A stretch of DNA of 13,618 bases. Source: JAWOGN01 sp046496815 (GTDB lineage Bacteria > Desulfobacterota > DSM-4660 > Desulfatiglandales > Desulfatiglandaceae). The DNA is taken from the NCBI GenBank assembly GCA_046496815.1, contig JAWOGN010000149.1, positions 1-13,618 on the forward strand. Reading direction: 5' to 3'. The notes under the pieces are model-generated. The model was given only the letters and a program-made list of their open reading frames with translations, was not told the DNA's origin and did no database searches. How positions within the stretch are numbered: position 1 is the first letter of the stretch; each line of letters opens with the position of its first letter. The position numbers and the translations under genes are program-made. Below are positions 1-8,006 of this stretch, piece after piece.

Positions 1-1605
1 CTCGAAACGGGTCGGTGCGTAATGAACATCGAGCTGCCCGAGGACGGCCGGGTAATATTCCAGTCCTCGGCCGGCGCCCGATGCCTTCAAATAAAACACC
101 TCCACCCCCGGAGGAATCACAGGGGGGGCGGTCGCGATCTGCGAAAATTCGGCGAGTTTGGTGCCGTGCGCACCAGCGGAGGCGGACACGGTTTTTGACT
201 TTTGCGATGCCATGAGCCGCCGGATTTGCTCCCGCGTCATGGGTCCGCGCAGATAGGAGAGTACCCAACGGGTCTGGAAGATGACCGGTTCATTTTCGTG
301 TACGTTATGCAGAAGGAATACGCGCTTGCCCAGTCCGGCAAGAATTTCCTCCATTCGAGTTCGATCGAACCCGGTGCCGGCGGCCGCCCCTTCAAGTCCG
401 GCGAGCACACGTTCCTTGTCGCGCGCCGTCTGGAGGCGGCCGATAAACCAGGTCCCCGTATTTGAAAGCCCCTTGTAGTCGAGATCCACCGGGTTTTGCG
501 TGGATAAAACCACACCCAGACCAAATGCACGGGCCTGTTTCAAAAGGGTCAATAGGGGCGCCTTGGAGGGCGGATTCTTGACGGGTGGAAAATAGCCGAA
601 GATCTCGTCCATGTAAAGGACGGCCCGCAGACTGGAGGTGCCGGGTTGCGAACGCATCCATCCGAGTATCTCGTTCAGGAGCATGGAGACGAAAAACATC
701 CGTTCGGTTTCTGCGAGGTGACTGATGGAAAAAATAGAGGCCCGGGGTTTCCCACTGTTGGTGTAAAGCATGCGGCCTGCGTCCAGGGCTTCGCCTTCCA
801 GCCAGACCTCGAAACCGGGGGCGGCGAGGAGATTGTTCAATCGCATGGCCAATGCGAAGCGGTCTTTGGCTGCATAGAAGGAATCCAGGTCCATGACGCC
901 GACACGTTCGAATGGCGGGGTCTGGATCGCCCGGATCAACCCCCCCAAGTCGAGCCCCTTGTTTTCCGCCCAGGTGGCTTCGAGAATGTTGGAAAGGAGG
1001 ATGTGCTCCCGACTTGTGATGGGATCCGCCTCCATCCCCAGCAAAGCCAGGAGACTGGTGGCAGTCGTTCGGATTCGCTCACGCAGCAGGTCCGGGTCTT
1101 CGCGAATGGCGGGCGGCGGCGGCGCAAACCGCCTCAGGACGCTCACAGGAATGCCCGCACTGCTTCCCGGCGTGTACACGGTGAAATCCGCCGAGGATTT
1201 CAGACGGGCGATACGCTCAGGGGCCTGGCTCCAGCTCGCCAGGCCCTTTCGCCACAACTCGGCTTGCTTGGCCGCGAACTGATCGAGGGTCACCCCGATG
1301 TTCAAAGCGTCTTGTGGCTCCACCCATGGCCGAAAGTCCTCGGAGCGGAGTTCAGGAAAACTCAGCAGCAGATTGGATAGGTCTCCTTTGGGATCGATGG
1401 CGATGATGGGGATATTGTCGATCAGGGCCTCCTCCAGCAGGCCGATGCCGAGGCCGGTCTTGCCGCTTCCGGTCATGCCGATGATGACCGCATGGGTGGT
1501 GAGATCTTTCGAGTCGTACAGAACCAGATCGTCTTTGAGCCTGCGCGAAGCCGGCTCATACACTTTGCCGAGATAAAACGCACCCAGCTTTTCGTACTCG
1601 TTCAT
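1..1605 (-). CDS. HerA/DUF87-type P-loop ATPase, C-terminus beyond window edge
   Basis: Reading the minus strand from ATG at 1605 gives 535 open codons with no stop before the left edge, so the C-terminus is missing. A GGAGG ribosome site lies 8 nt before the ATG. The protein starts MNEYEKLGAFYLG. It has a Walker A GMTGSGKT at residues 43-50, a conserved IIAIDPKGDL strand at about 67-76, a YTPGSSAGIPVSVL block near 144-157, a Walker B VLYMDE with D333/E334, and an STQNP sensor-like motif at 368-372. This order matches the HerA/VirB4-like (DUF87) ATPases, hexameric motors that move DNA or protein. The closest relatives are stand-alone bacterial 'ATP-binding proteins', not the archaeal NurA partner. 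No nuclease or membrane segment is visible in the part present, so the cellular role is unknown. It lies downstream of the aminotransferase on the same strand with a 140-bp gap and may be transcribed separately. Confidence 0.88.
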   Translation of the reverse strand, partial: MNEYEKLGAFYLGKVYEPASRRLKDDLVLYDSKDLTTHAVIIGMTGSGKTGLGIGLLEEALIDNIPIIAIDPKGDLSNLLLSFPELRSEDFRPWVEPQDALNIGVTLDQFAAKQAELWRKGLASWSQAPERIARLKSSADFTVYTPGSSAGIPVSVLRRFAPPPPAIREDPDLLRERIRTTATSLLALLGMEADPITSREHILLSNILEATWAENKGLDLGGLIRAIQTPPFERVGVMDLDSFYAAKDRFALAMRLNNLLAAPGFEVWLEGEALDAGRMLYTNSGKPRASIFSISHLAETERMFFVSMLLNEILGWMRSQPGTSSLRAVLYMDEIFGYFPPVKNPPSKAPLLTLLKQARAFGLGVVLSTQNPVDLDYKGLSNTGTWFIGRLQTARDKERVLAGLEGAAAGTGFDRTRMEEILAGLGKRVFLLHNVHENEPVIFQTRWVLSYLRGPMTREQIRRLMASQKSKTVSASAGAHGTKLAEFSQIATAPPVIPPGVEVFYLKASGAGRGLEYYPAVLGQLDVHYAPTRFE

Positions 1606-1745
1606 CTATAAGACCTCCGGCAGATGGGGGATCGACTTTTTAAGATCGGAATAGGGGTGTGCTCCTTGATCGGTTTACGACCGAATCGAGTTAGACGTTC
1701 AAATGGTTCAACTGAAAAACGGATAGTGAGATCGCGCCTAACCTT

Positions 1746-3056
1746 CTAGGATTCCAGATCCTTCACGCCCTGTAAGATCGTGTCAAAAAGCTCCTGCACA
1801 TCTTCTTTGTCGATGCACGAAAATGCCACTCTGAGATCGCTTTTTCCCAGCGAAATGAGACCCACGCCATAGGTATCCAGAAGATGCACCCGCAGCGGTT
1901 CCGCTTCGACGGTCTTCAAATTCAAGCACATGAAATACCCGGAGTTGAATGGATACAGATCCCAGGCCCGGCGGTATTTCTCGTCGGAAAGCACCCGCCT
2001 GACTTCCCGTGCGCGCTCCTGCATAATTTCAAACTTGGCTTGCTTTTCATGGGGGTACGTTTCCGACGCCATGGATTTCAGCACGAGCGCTTGACTCAAA
2101 TGGGCGGCACTGGATATGGACCCCCGAACCGCCCCCGCCGTCTTATTTTCCAAAGCCGCATAAGTTTGTTTTTCGTCGGCACCGAGGGATGCCCCATACG
2201 TTATAAACCCAACGCGTAATCCCCAGACAAAGTTTTCCTTGGTGGCGCCGTCCAGCTTGATGGCCAGCAGTCGAGGATCTTGTCCAATCAGCCTGGCAAA
2301 TATGGATTCCTTCAGGGTGTGCCCTTCATAGAAAAGACCAAAATACGCGTCATCCGTTATGGCGAGGACATGGGTTCCTTTTCGGGCCAGGTCGGCCAGC
2401 ACATTGACGATCCCGTCGGCTTCATGAGGGCTCACGGTGTAACCCGTCGGATTATTGGGAAAGTTCAGGATGACAAGAATTTTCCGACGCTCCTTCGCCT
2501 GTGATCGGACGCAGAGCTCAAACTCCTTGAGATTGAACATCCCCCGGCTGTCGAAGAGGGGGAAATGCACGAGTCGGGCCCCTCTTCGAACTGAGAAAAT
2601 GAGGTTGTAATTGCCCCACATCTTGTCGGGCAAGATGATCACGTCATCCGGGTCCACCCACATGTCCGCCACAAGGCTCAGACCGTGCGTAATCGCATGT
2701 GTCACCACAGGTAGGCTGATTTCTTTTCCTTGCAGGGATGGGTTTTTCTGAAACATGGCCTCCTTCCAGGCCTGACGAAGCGGCATGATTCCAAAAGAGG
2801 GCGCATAGGTGAGCGCCTCTCTGGGGGCGAGTCCACTCACCATGCTCATGACCGATGGAAGGTGCATCGTTTTGCCTTTTTCCGTGGCCATGCCGATGGT
2901 GGCGTTGAATTTAAAGGCCTTTTCCTTGGCTTCAGCACCCTGGGAAAGAATGCCCTTGGGAAAAAAGAGTTCCTTTCCGATATTCGACAGCATTTCATAG
3001 ACGTGTCGATTACTCGCCATGATGGTTTGGTTCAGTTCACTTGCAATTGGGTTCAT
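1746..3056 (-). CDS. Class I/II (fold-type I) PLP-dependent aminotransferase
   Basis: This is a 436-residue cytosolic enzyme of the aspartate aminotransferase superfamily, which exchanges an amino group between an amino acid and a 2-oxoacid. Visible motifs are NNPTGYT near residues 201-207 (substrate/PLP loop), the DDAY block near 236-239 (PLP pyridine-N aspartate and tyrosine), Lys273 in DGATKENF as the likely Schiff-base lysine, and the following WGLRVGF segment. A GTG at 3059 could add one residue, but AAGGA sits 5 nt before the ATG at 3056 and only 2 nt before the GTG, so I chose the ATG. The substrate cannot be read from the sequence. The gene is transcribed away from the acyl-CoA operon, and a link through branched-chain amino acid breakdown (valine to isobutyryl-CoA) is only a contextual guess. 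The 140 bp after its stop (1606-1745) holds a weak TCGGT/ACCGA hairpin and no clear terminator. Confidence 0.88.
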   Translation of the reverse strand: MNPIASELNQTIMASNRHVYEMLSNIGKELFFPKGILSQGAEAKEKAFKFNATIGMATEKGKTMHLPSVMSMVSGLAPREALTYAPSFGIMPLRQAWKEAMFQKNPSLQGKEISLPVVTHAITHGLSLVADMWVDPDDVIILPDKMWGNYNLIFSVRRGARLVHFPLFDSRGMFNLKEFELCVRSQAKERRKILVILNFPNNPTGYTVSPHEADGIVNVLADLARKGTHVLAITDDAYFGLFYEGHTLKESIFARLIGQDPRLLAIKLDGATKENFVWGLRVGFITYGASLGADEKQTYAALENKTAGAVRGSISSAAHLSQALVLKSMASETYPHEKQAKFEIMQERAREVRRVLSDEKYRRAWDLYPFNSGYFMCLNLKTVEAEPLRVHLLDTYGVGLISLGKSDLRVAFSCIDKEDVQELFDTILQGVKDLES

Positions 3057-3083
3057 CACTGTCCTTTTTTTCCAAGAGAGGGC

Positions 3084-3169
3084 CTGTTGAAACGACCGCT
3101 GATCGGCGGGCGTACCTCAAGCCCTGGTGAGCAACGCAGAAACGCCGATAAAGGCTACGAGTTCAACAG
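3084..3169. repeat. Nested inverted repeats in divergent intergenic region (possible MITE-like or REP-like element)
   Basis: The outer arms CTGTTGAA (3084-3091) and TTCAACAG (3162-3169) are perfect 8-bp inverted repeats. Nested inside them are ATCGGCG (3102-3108) and CGCCGAT (3143-3149), with an apical GGGC (3108-3111)/GCCC (3121-3124). The arms are concentric, so the 86-bp segment could fold as one interrupted long stem. There is no ORF inside and no obvious target-site duplication. It could be a small non-autonomous mobile repeat or a leader structure for the aminotransferase mRNA. Copy number elsewhere in the genome would decide. Confidence 0.4.
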
Positions 3170-3218
3170 TCGGTCATGTTTTTTTGATTTACCGTCAGTT
3201 TGGAGCCGTGTCAAGCAA

Positions 3219-3234
3219 AACCGATGTCTCGGTT
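3219..3234. promoter_or_regulatory. Perfect dyad, candidate operator
   Basis: AACCGA-TGTC-TCGGTT is a perfect 6-bp inverted repeat with a 4-bp centre. It lies 15 bp before the -35 box of the operon promoter, a suitable place for an activator or repressor dimer. The bound protein is unknown; the operon's own XRE-cupin regulator is one candidate. I did not find a second clean copy in the window. Confidence 0.3.
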
Positions 3235-3249
3235 CAACGGCAATTTGTC

Positions 3250-3279
3250 TTGACTTGGAAACGGGTCTCCAGCTATATA
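3250..3279 (+). promoter_or_regulatory. Sigma70-like promoter of the acyl-CoA operon
   Basis: TTGACT (3250-3255) and TATATA (3274-3279) are separated by 18 bp. The -35 matches consensus at 5 of 6 positions and the -10 at 4 of 6. Transcription would start near 3286, leaving a short leader before the AAGGAG and GGGAG ribosome-site sequences at 3294-3305 and the first thiolase ATG at 3312. Confidence 0.55.
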
Positions 3280-3311
3280 GACGTAAACTTTTTAAGGAGA
3301 GGGAGATACTT

Positions 3312-4502
3312 ATGAGGGATGTCGTGATTGTCAGTGCCTGCAGAACCGCCATTGGGGATTTTGCCGGCTCACTCAGCTCCATTTCGGCGACCGATCTCGG
3401 CGCGATTGTGATTCAGGAGGCTGTCCGAAGGGCGGGCATCAAGAATGAGGACGTTGACGAAGTGATCATGGGGAGCGTCTTACCCCACGGCCTCGGGCAG
3501 AACCCGGCGAGACAGACCATGGTGCGAGCGGGATTGCCCTGGGAGGTGGGTGCGATCACCGTCAATAAAGTCTGCGGATCCGGCCTGAAGGCCGTCATGC
3601 TCGCCGCTCAGGCAATCCGGTGTGAGGATGCCGATGTGATTGTGGCGGGTGGACAGGAAAATATGAACCTTTGTCCCTATATGCTGGAAAAAGCAAGGAC
3701 AGGGTATCGCATGAACAATGGCACGCTGATCGACGGAATGGTTGCCGACGGATTGTGGGATCATGTAAACGATTTCCACATGGGGATCAGTGCGGAACTG
3801 GTGTCGGAAAAATACGGCGTGAGCCGGGAAGACTCGGACGCCTTCGCGCTTGATTCCTATGAAAAGGCTTGGAGGGCCATCGAGAACGGCAAGTTCAAGG
3901 ATGAAATCGTTCCTGTGGAGGTTCCCGTCCAAAAAGGAAATCCGAAGTTCTTCGATACGGACGAAATCCCATTGCGAGCCCCAAAGACCAGCGCAAAGAG
4001 ATTGGCGAGACTTCGGCCGGCGTTCAAGAAAGATGGCCTGGTAACCGCGGGCAATGCATCGAAAATCAGTGACGGCGCTGCGGCGTTGGTGGTGATGTCG
4101 AGGGAAAAGGCGGACGCTCTGGGGTGTAGACCCATGGTGCGTCTGGGAGCGCAAGGCGCGGCGGGAATCGACATGAAATATGTATTGGTCGCCCCCATCC
4201 TATCCATCCCCAAGGTTTTGGAGAAAGACGGCCTTAAAATTGAGGATGTGGACCTCCACGAGATCAATGAAGCGTTCAGCACCTCCTCGGTGGCCGTCGG
4301 CAGAGAACTGGGGATTGACCCGAAAAGGGTAAATGTAAACGGAGGTTCCGTGGCACTGGGACACCCCATCGGTGCCAGTGGTGCTCGGGTTCTGACAACC
4401 CTGATTTATGCGATGAAAGATCGCGGTGTCGCCGTGGGGCAGGCATCGCTGTGTTTGGGCGGCGGCGAAGCTGTGACCCAGGTGGTGTATAATGAAGCCT
4501 GA
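3312..4502 (+). CDS. Thiolase (acetyl-CoA C-acyltransferase), first copy
   Basis: This 396-residue thiolase would catalyse CoA-dependent cleavage of acetoacetyl-CoA or another 3-ketoacyl-CoA, or the reverse condensation. All catalytic residues are present: Cys88 in VNKVCGSG (acyl-enzyme nucleophile), His156 in HMG, Asn319 in HEINEAF, His351 in GHPIG and Cys381 in CLGGG. The length is normal for the family. The reading frame stays open far upstream, to about 2730. The family-typical N-terminus MRDVVIVSACRTAIG, the ribosome site (GGGAG 6 nt upstream) and the promoter at 3250-3279 place the start at 3312. Small departures from the usual thiolase strings are NEAFS for NEAFA and CLGGGEA for the common CIGGGQG. 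It is the first gene of the operon. Chain-length preference cannot be told from the sequence. Confidence 0.92.
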   Translation: MRDVVIVSACRTAIGDFAGSLSSISATDLGAIVIQEAVRRAGIKNEDVDEVIMGSVLPHGLGQNPARQTMVRAGLPWEVGAITVNKVCGSGLKAVMLAAQAIRCEDADVIVAGGQENMNLCPYMLEKARTGYRMNNGTLIDGMVADGLWDHVNDFHMGISAELVSEKYGVSREDSDAFALDSYEKAWRAIENGKFKDEIVPVEVPVQKGNPKFFDTDEIPLRAPKTSAKRLARLRPAFKKDGLVTAGNASKISDGAAALVVMSREKADALGCRPMVRLGAQGAAGIDMKYVLVAPILSIPKVLEKDGLKIEDVDLHEINEAFSTSSVAVGRELGIDPKRVNVNGGSVALGHPIGASGARVLTTLIYAMKDRGVAVGQASLCLGGGEAVTQVVYNEA

Positions 4503-4589
4503 GCCCGCTGGGCGCCCAGGCCGCCATCGAAACAGAAAGTTTTTTGCGTCGGAAGTGAAAAAAGCGTAACATATTAAGGAGATAAAGCG

Positions 4590-5873
4590 ATGAGAGATGT
4601 GGTGATTGTTTCAGGTGGAAGAACGCCTGTGGGCAGCTTTGGCGGGAGTTTGAAGACGACGCCCGTCGTTCGACTCGGCGCTTTGGTGCTGAAGGAAACG
4701 CTCAAAAAAGCGCATCTGAGACCTGCGGCTACGGAGGCGCTTACGCAGCTTGAACCCGATGCGCTGAAGGGCATGGGTATGTTGGACCTTGAAAAAGAAG
4801 CGTATGATTACGATGAATCCTTTCAGCCCGTGCAGATTGACGAAGTCATCATGGGAAATGTCGTCGGGGCGGGACAGGGACAGAATGTCGCCAGGCAGGC
4901 AACCATTCGAGCAGGCATCTCGAAGGAAACCCCGGCGTTTACCGTCAACAAGGTCTGCGCCTCCGGGATGAAGGCGGTGGCACTCGGCACACAGGCCATT
5001 CAGTCCGGGGATGCAGCGGTGGTTCTGGCGGGAGGTATGGAAAACATGAGCCTGATACCGTATTCCCTGCCGGCCGCCCGCTGGGGTGCTCGGATGAACA
5101 ATGGTGATCTCGTAGACCTTATGATCATGGACGGCTTGTTTGAGATTTTCTACGGGTATCACATGGGCATCACGGCAGAAAACATCGCCCAAAAATATGG
5201 GATCTCCAGAGTGGAACAAGATGAACTGGGGGCTCTGAGTCATCAGCGCGCCCGAGCGGCAATTGCGAACGGGACGTTTAAGGATGAAATCGTTCCCGTA
5301 ATCATTCCGCAGCGGAAAGGGGAACCGGTGGTGTTTGATACCGACGAAAGACCGATGGACACCAGCGTAGAAAAAATGGCAAAACTCCGCCCGGCGTTCA
5401 AGAAGGATGGGACCGTCACGGCCGGCAATGCCTCCGGTATCAACGATGCGGCAGCGGCCCTGCTTCTTATGTCCGCCGACAAAGCCAAAGCGCTGCATGT
5501 GAAGCCGCTTGTAAAAATCAGAGCCTTTTCCTCCGGCGCAATCGACCCGGCGTACATGGGACTCGGCCCGATTCCGGCAGTAAGGAAACTCCTGGATCGA
5601 AAACACCTGATGATCGATGATTTTGGGGTTATTGAGCTGAATGAGGCCTTTGCCTCTCAGGCGCTCGCCTGTGTGCGGGAACTCAAGTGCGACATTGAAA
5701 AAACAAACGTTCATGGGAGCGGTATTTCCATCGGGCATCCCATCGGCTGCACGGGGGCTCGCATCCTTGTGACGCTCATGGGGGAGATGTTGCGAAAAGA
5801 CCATGAACTCGGACTTGCTTCACTGTGTATCGGTGGCGGTCAGGGTATGGCCACGGTGCTCGAGCGGGTGTAG
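4590..5873 (+). CDS. Thiolase (acetyl-CoA C-acyltransferase), second copy with internal insertion
   Basis: This is a 427-residue thiolase with the complete catalytic set: Cys123 (VNKVCASG), His191 (HMGITAE), Asn351 (ELNEAFA), His383 (GHPIG) and Cys413 (CIGGGQG). It starts at the ATG with AAGGAG 8 nt upstream. Its first eight residues, MRDVVIVS, are identical to those of the preceding thiolase, and long blocks are shared (for example KLRPAFKKDG), so the two are tandem paralogues. It carries about 35 extra residues, roughly 46-80, between the first helix and the VIMG strand. This segment is rich in acidic residues and leucine and is absent from copy one. It probably performs the last beta-oxidation step, with a specificity different from its neighbour. 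The 87-bp gap before it contains the palindrome CTGGGCGCCCAG (4508-4519), which lacks a U-tract and so is not a standard terminator. Confidence 0.92.
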   Translation: MRDVVIVSGGRTPVGSFGGSLKTTPVVRLGALVLKETLKKAHLRPAATEALTQLEPDALKGMGMLDLEKEAYDYDESFQPVQIDEVIMGNVVGAGQGQNVARQATIRAGISKETPAFTVNKVCASGMKAVALGTQAIQSGDAAVVLAGGMENMSLIPYSLPAARWGARMNNGDLVDLMIMDGLFEIFYGYHMGITAENIAQKYGISRVEQDELGALSHQRARAAIANGTFKDEIVPVIIPQRKGEPVVFDTDERPMDTSVEKMAKLRPAFKKDGTVTAGNASGINDAAAALLLMSADKAKALHVKPLVKIRAFSSGAIDPAYMGLGPIPAVRKLLDRKHLMIDDFGVIELNEAFASQALACVRELKCDIEKTNVHGSGISIGHPIGCTGARILVTLMGEMLRKDHELGLASLCIGGGQGMATVLERV

Positions 5874-5948
5874 GTCAGCCGATGCTGAAATTGAATATTC
5901 GAGAAAATGAATGCCTGTAAACCCAAACCAAAAAGACAGGAGTCCGTA

Positions 5949-6737
5949 ATGGCATACCGGAACATTATCTTTGAAATAGAAGAAAACGTCGGAATTATAA
6001 AATTCAACCGCCCCGAAGCACTCAACGCCATCAACCCGGCAGTTCTGGAAGAAGTCAGTGATGCGTTGAAACAACTGGAAGCAGACCCGTCTGTGAAAGC
6101 ACTCATTTTGACCGGGGAGGGAGAGAAGGCCTTCGTGGCGGGCGCGGACATCGCCCATATGAAGGATCTTTCTCCGCTCCAAGCCCAAAAATGGTCTCAG
6201 GAGGGCCACCGGCTCATGTTTCAGTTGGAGGCGCTTTCCATGCCGGTGATTGCATGCGTGAACGGATTTGCGCTCGGCGGCGGTTCAGAGCTTGCGATGG
6301 CTTGCGATTTTGTTTATGCCTCCGAGACGGCAAAATTCGGTCAGCCCGAAATCAATTTGGGTATCATTCCCGGCTTCGGGGGCACTCAGCGCCTCTCGCG
6401 GTTGGTAGGGAAGGCCATGGCAAAAGAGCTTTGCATGAGCGGCGTTATGATCGATGCCCGGGAAGCACAGAAAATCGGACTCGTGAACAAGGTGTTCCCT
6501 CCCGATAGGTTGTGGGAGGAAACTCTGAAAACGGCCAAGCTGCTGGCCTCCAAGGGAAAGGTCTCGATGCGGGCCGTGAAGCGATGTATTGACCGCGGCT
6601 TTGATCTGGATATGAACAGTGGGTGCTTTATGGAATCGGATGCATTCGGCATGTGTATGGCAAGCCCGGATGGTAAGGAAGGAATGACCGCGTTTTTGGA
6701 GAAGAGAAAACCAGAATTCAAAGGGGAGCTGGAATAG
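5949..6737 (+). CDS. Enoyl-CoA hydratase (crotonase family)
   Basis: This 262-residue crotonase-fold enzyme would hydrate crotonyl-CoA or other 2-enoyl-CoAs to the 3-hydroxyacyl-CoA. Both catalytic glutamates are visible with the classic 20-residue spacing: Glu114 in GGGSELAMACD and Glu134 in GQPEINLG. The oxyanion-hole segments AGADI (64-68) and ALGGG (108-112) are also present. These support a true hydratase rather than an isomerase or decarboxylase relative. An in-frame ATG at 5907 would add 14 polar residues, but AGGAG sits 6 nt before the ATG at 5949, and MAYRNIIFEIEENVG is the usual family start. The stop is one base from the start of the acyl-CoA dehydrogenase, so the two are probably translationally coupled. 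A GAATATTC palindrome (5893-5900) lies in the upstream gap and has no assigned role. Confidence 0.93.
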   Translation: MAYRNIIFEIEENVGIIKFNRPEALNAINPAVLEEVSDALKQLEADPSVKALILTGEGEKAFVAGADIAHMKDLSPLQAQKWSQEGHRLMFQLEALSMPVIACVNGFALGGGSELAMACDFVYASETAKFGQPEINLGIIPGFGGTQRLSRLVGKAMAKELCMSGVMIDAREAQKIGLVNKVFPPDRLWEETLKTAKLLASKGKVSMRAVKRCIDRGFDLDMNSGCFMESDAFGMCMASPDGKEGMTAFLEKRKPEFKGELE

Positions 6738-6738
6738 C

Positions 6739-7887
6739 ATGGATTTCGAACTGACAGAAGAACAACAGATGGTGCGTGAAATGGCCCGCAGGTTCGCGGA
6801 GACGGAGATCAAACCCAGAGCTGCTGAACTGGATGAAAAGCATGAACATCCGGCAGAGATCTGCAAACAGTTGGGTGAACTGAAAATGATGGGCATTGCC
6901 GTACCGGAAGAATACGGCGGCGGCGGCATGGATTATGTGAGCTACGCGCTCGCGCTGATTGAAATTTCCAAGGCCTGCGCGGCCACCGGCGCGATCATGT
7001 CCGTAAACAATTCCTTGTACTGTTTTCCCACAATGGCATACGGCACGGAAGAACAAAAAAAGACATACCTTTACCCTTGCGCATCCGGGCGGAAGATCGG
7101 TTGCTACGGTTTGACGGAGGCGGGCGCGGGATCGGATCCCGCTGCCTTGCGAACGACCGCCGTGCGGGATGGGGATGCGTGGGTGATCAACGGGGAAAAA
7201 AAATTCATCACCAATGGAAATATTGCCTCATACGCCGTGATTGCGGCGGTCACCGAGAAAGGGAAAGGCTACAAGGGCATCAGCTCCTTTGTGGTCGACC
7301 TGGAGAATACCGACGGGTTCAAGGTGGGACGTGTCGAGGACAAAATGGGTATTCTGGCCAGTGGAACCGCTGAGATGATTTTTGATAATGTCGGCGTACC
7401 GGCGGACGGTCTGCTGGGAAATGAAGGAGAGGGATTCAAACAGATGCTGACCACCCTGGATGGGGGGCGCATCGGCATTGCATCCCAAGCTCTGGGCATT
7501 GGTCGAGCCGTGCTCGAGGAGGCGCTGGCGTATGCCAAGACACGAGAACAATTCGGTAAACTGATTACGAGCTTTCAGGCCATTCAGTGGAAGTTGGCGG
7601 ACATGGCTACCGAACTGGATGCCGCCGAGTTGCTGACCCTCCGGGCCGCTTGGCTGGAGGATCACAAAAAACCCTATGAAAAGGCCGCCGCAATGGCGAA
7701 GCTGTATGCTTCGGACGCGGCCATGCGGGCCGCCATCGAAGGCGTCCAGATTCTGGGCGGATACGGGTATTGCAAGGACTATCCAATGGAGCGCCATATG
7801 CGAGACGCCAAGATATGCCAGATCTATGAGGGGACCAATGAAATCATGCGTCTGGTGATCGCAAATAATCTCATCAAAGGACGATAG
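6739..7887 (+). CDS. Acyl-CoA dehydrogenase, short-chain type (first copy)
   Basis: This is a 382-residue FAD-dependent acyl-CoA dehydrogenase that would introduce the 2,3 double bond into acyl-CoA and pass electrons to an electron-transfer flavoprotein. No etf genes are in the window. The N-terminal helical domain begins MDFELTEEQQM. The flavin/substrate segment YGLTEAGAGSDP is at 123-134, the REQFG motif of the C-terminal helical domain is at 269-273, and the catalytic base is Glu364 in QIYEGTNEI, the position used by short-chain enzymes such as butyryl-CoA dehydrogenase. It starts one base after the hydratase stop, with GGGGAG in the end of that gene as a distant ribosome site. Butyryl-CoA is the most economical substrate given the neighbours. 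Isobutyryl-, 2-methylbutyryl- or glutaryl-type substrates cannot be excluded by eye. Confidence 0.93.
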   Translation: MDFELTEEQQMVREMARRFAETEIKPRAAELDEKHEHPAEICKQLGELKMMGIAVPEEYGGGGMDYVSYALALIEISKACAATGAIMSVNNSLYCFPTMAYGTEEQKKTYLYPCASGRKIGCYGLTEAGAGSDPAALRTTAVRDGDAWVINGEKKFITNGNIASYAVIAAVTEKGKGYKGISSFVVDLENTDGFKVGRVEDKMGILASGTAEMIFDNVGVPADGLLGNEGEGFKQMLTTLDGGRIGIASQALGIGRAVLEEALAYAKTREQFGKLITSFQAIQWKLADMATELDAAELLTLRAAWLEDHKKPYEKAAAMAKLYASDAAMRAAIEGVQILGGYGYCKDYPMERHMRDAKICQIYEGTNEIMRLVIANNLIKGR

Positions 7888-8006
7888 GTTTCTTGAAATC
7901 TAAAGTCGGCGGAACCGCATGGGAGGCTGAGCAATCTTCTTGTATGATCAACGTGTCAAACGCATGTCGCATTTCGGAATGACGCGAGCTTTTGGGGAGG
8001 TGTAGA

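Noticed and set aside
646..1380. Plus-strand open frame (244 codons) opposite the HerA-type ATPase
   Set aside because: The minus-strand ATPase spans the whole region with Walker A and B motifs. The plus-strand product is low in hydrophobic order and matches nothing.
2730..3311. N-terminal extension of the first thiolase frame
   Set aside because: The frame is open by chance across the aminotransferase gene and the promoter. The family N-terminus, the ribosome site and the promoter all place the start at 3312.
4503..4525. Intrinsic terminator between the thiolases
   Set aside because: CTGGGCGCCCAG is palindromic but short, forms at most a 4-bp stem with a tetraloop, and has no U-tract immediately after it.
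4611..5804. Minus-strand open frame (397 codons) opposite the second thiolase
   Set aside because: The plus strand encodes a complete thiolase with all catalytic residues. The antisense product has no family features and no credible ribosome site was identified.
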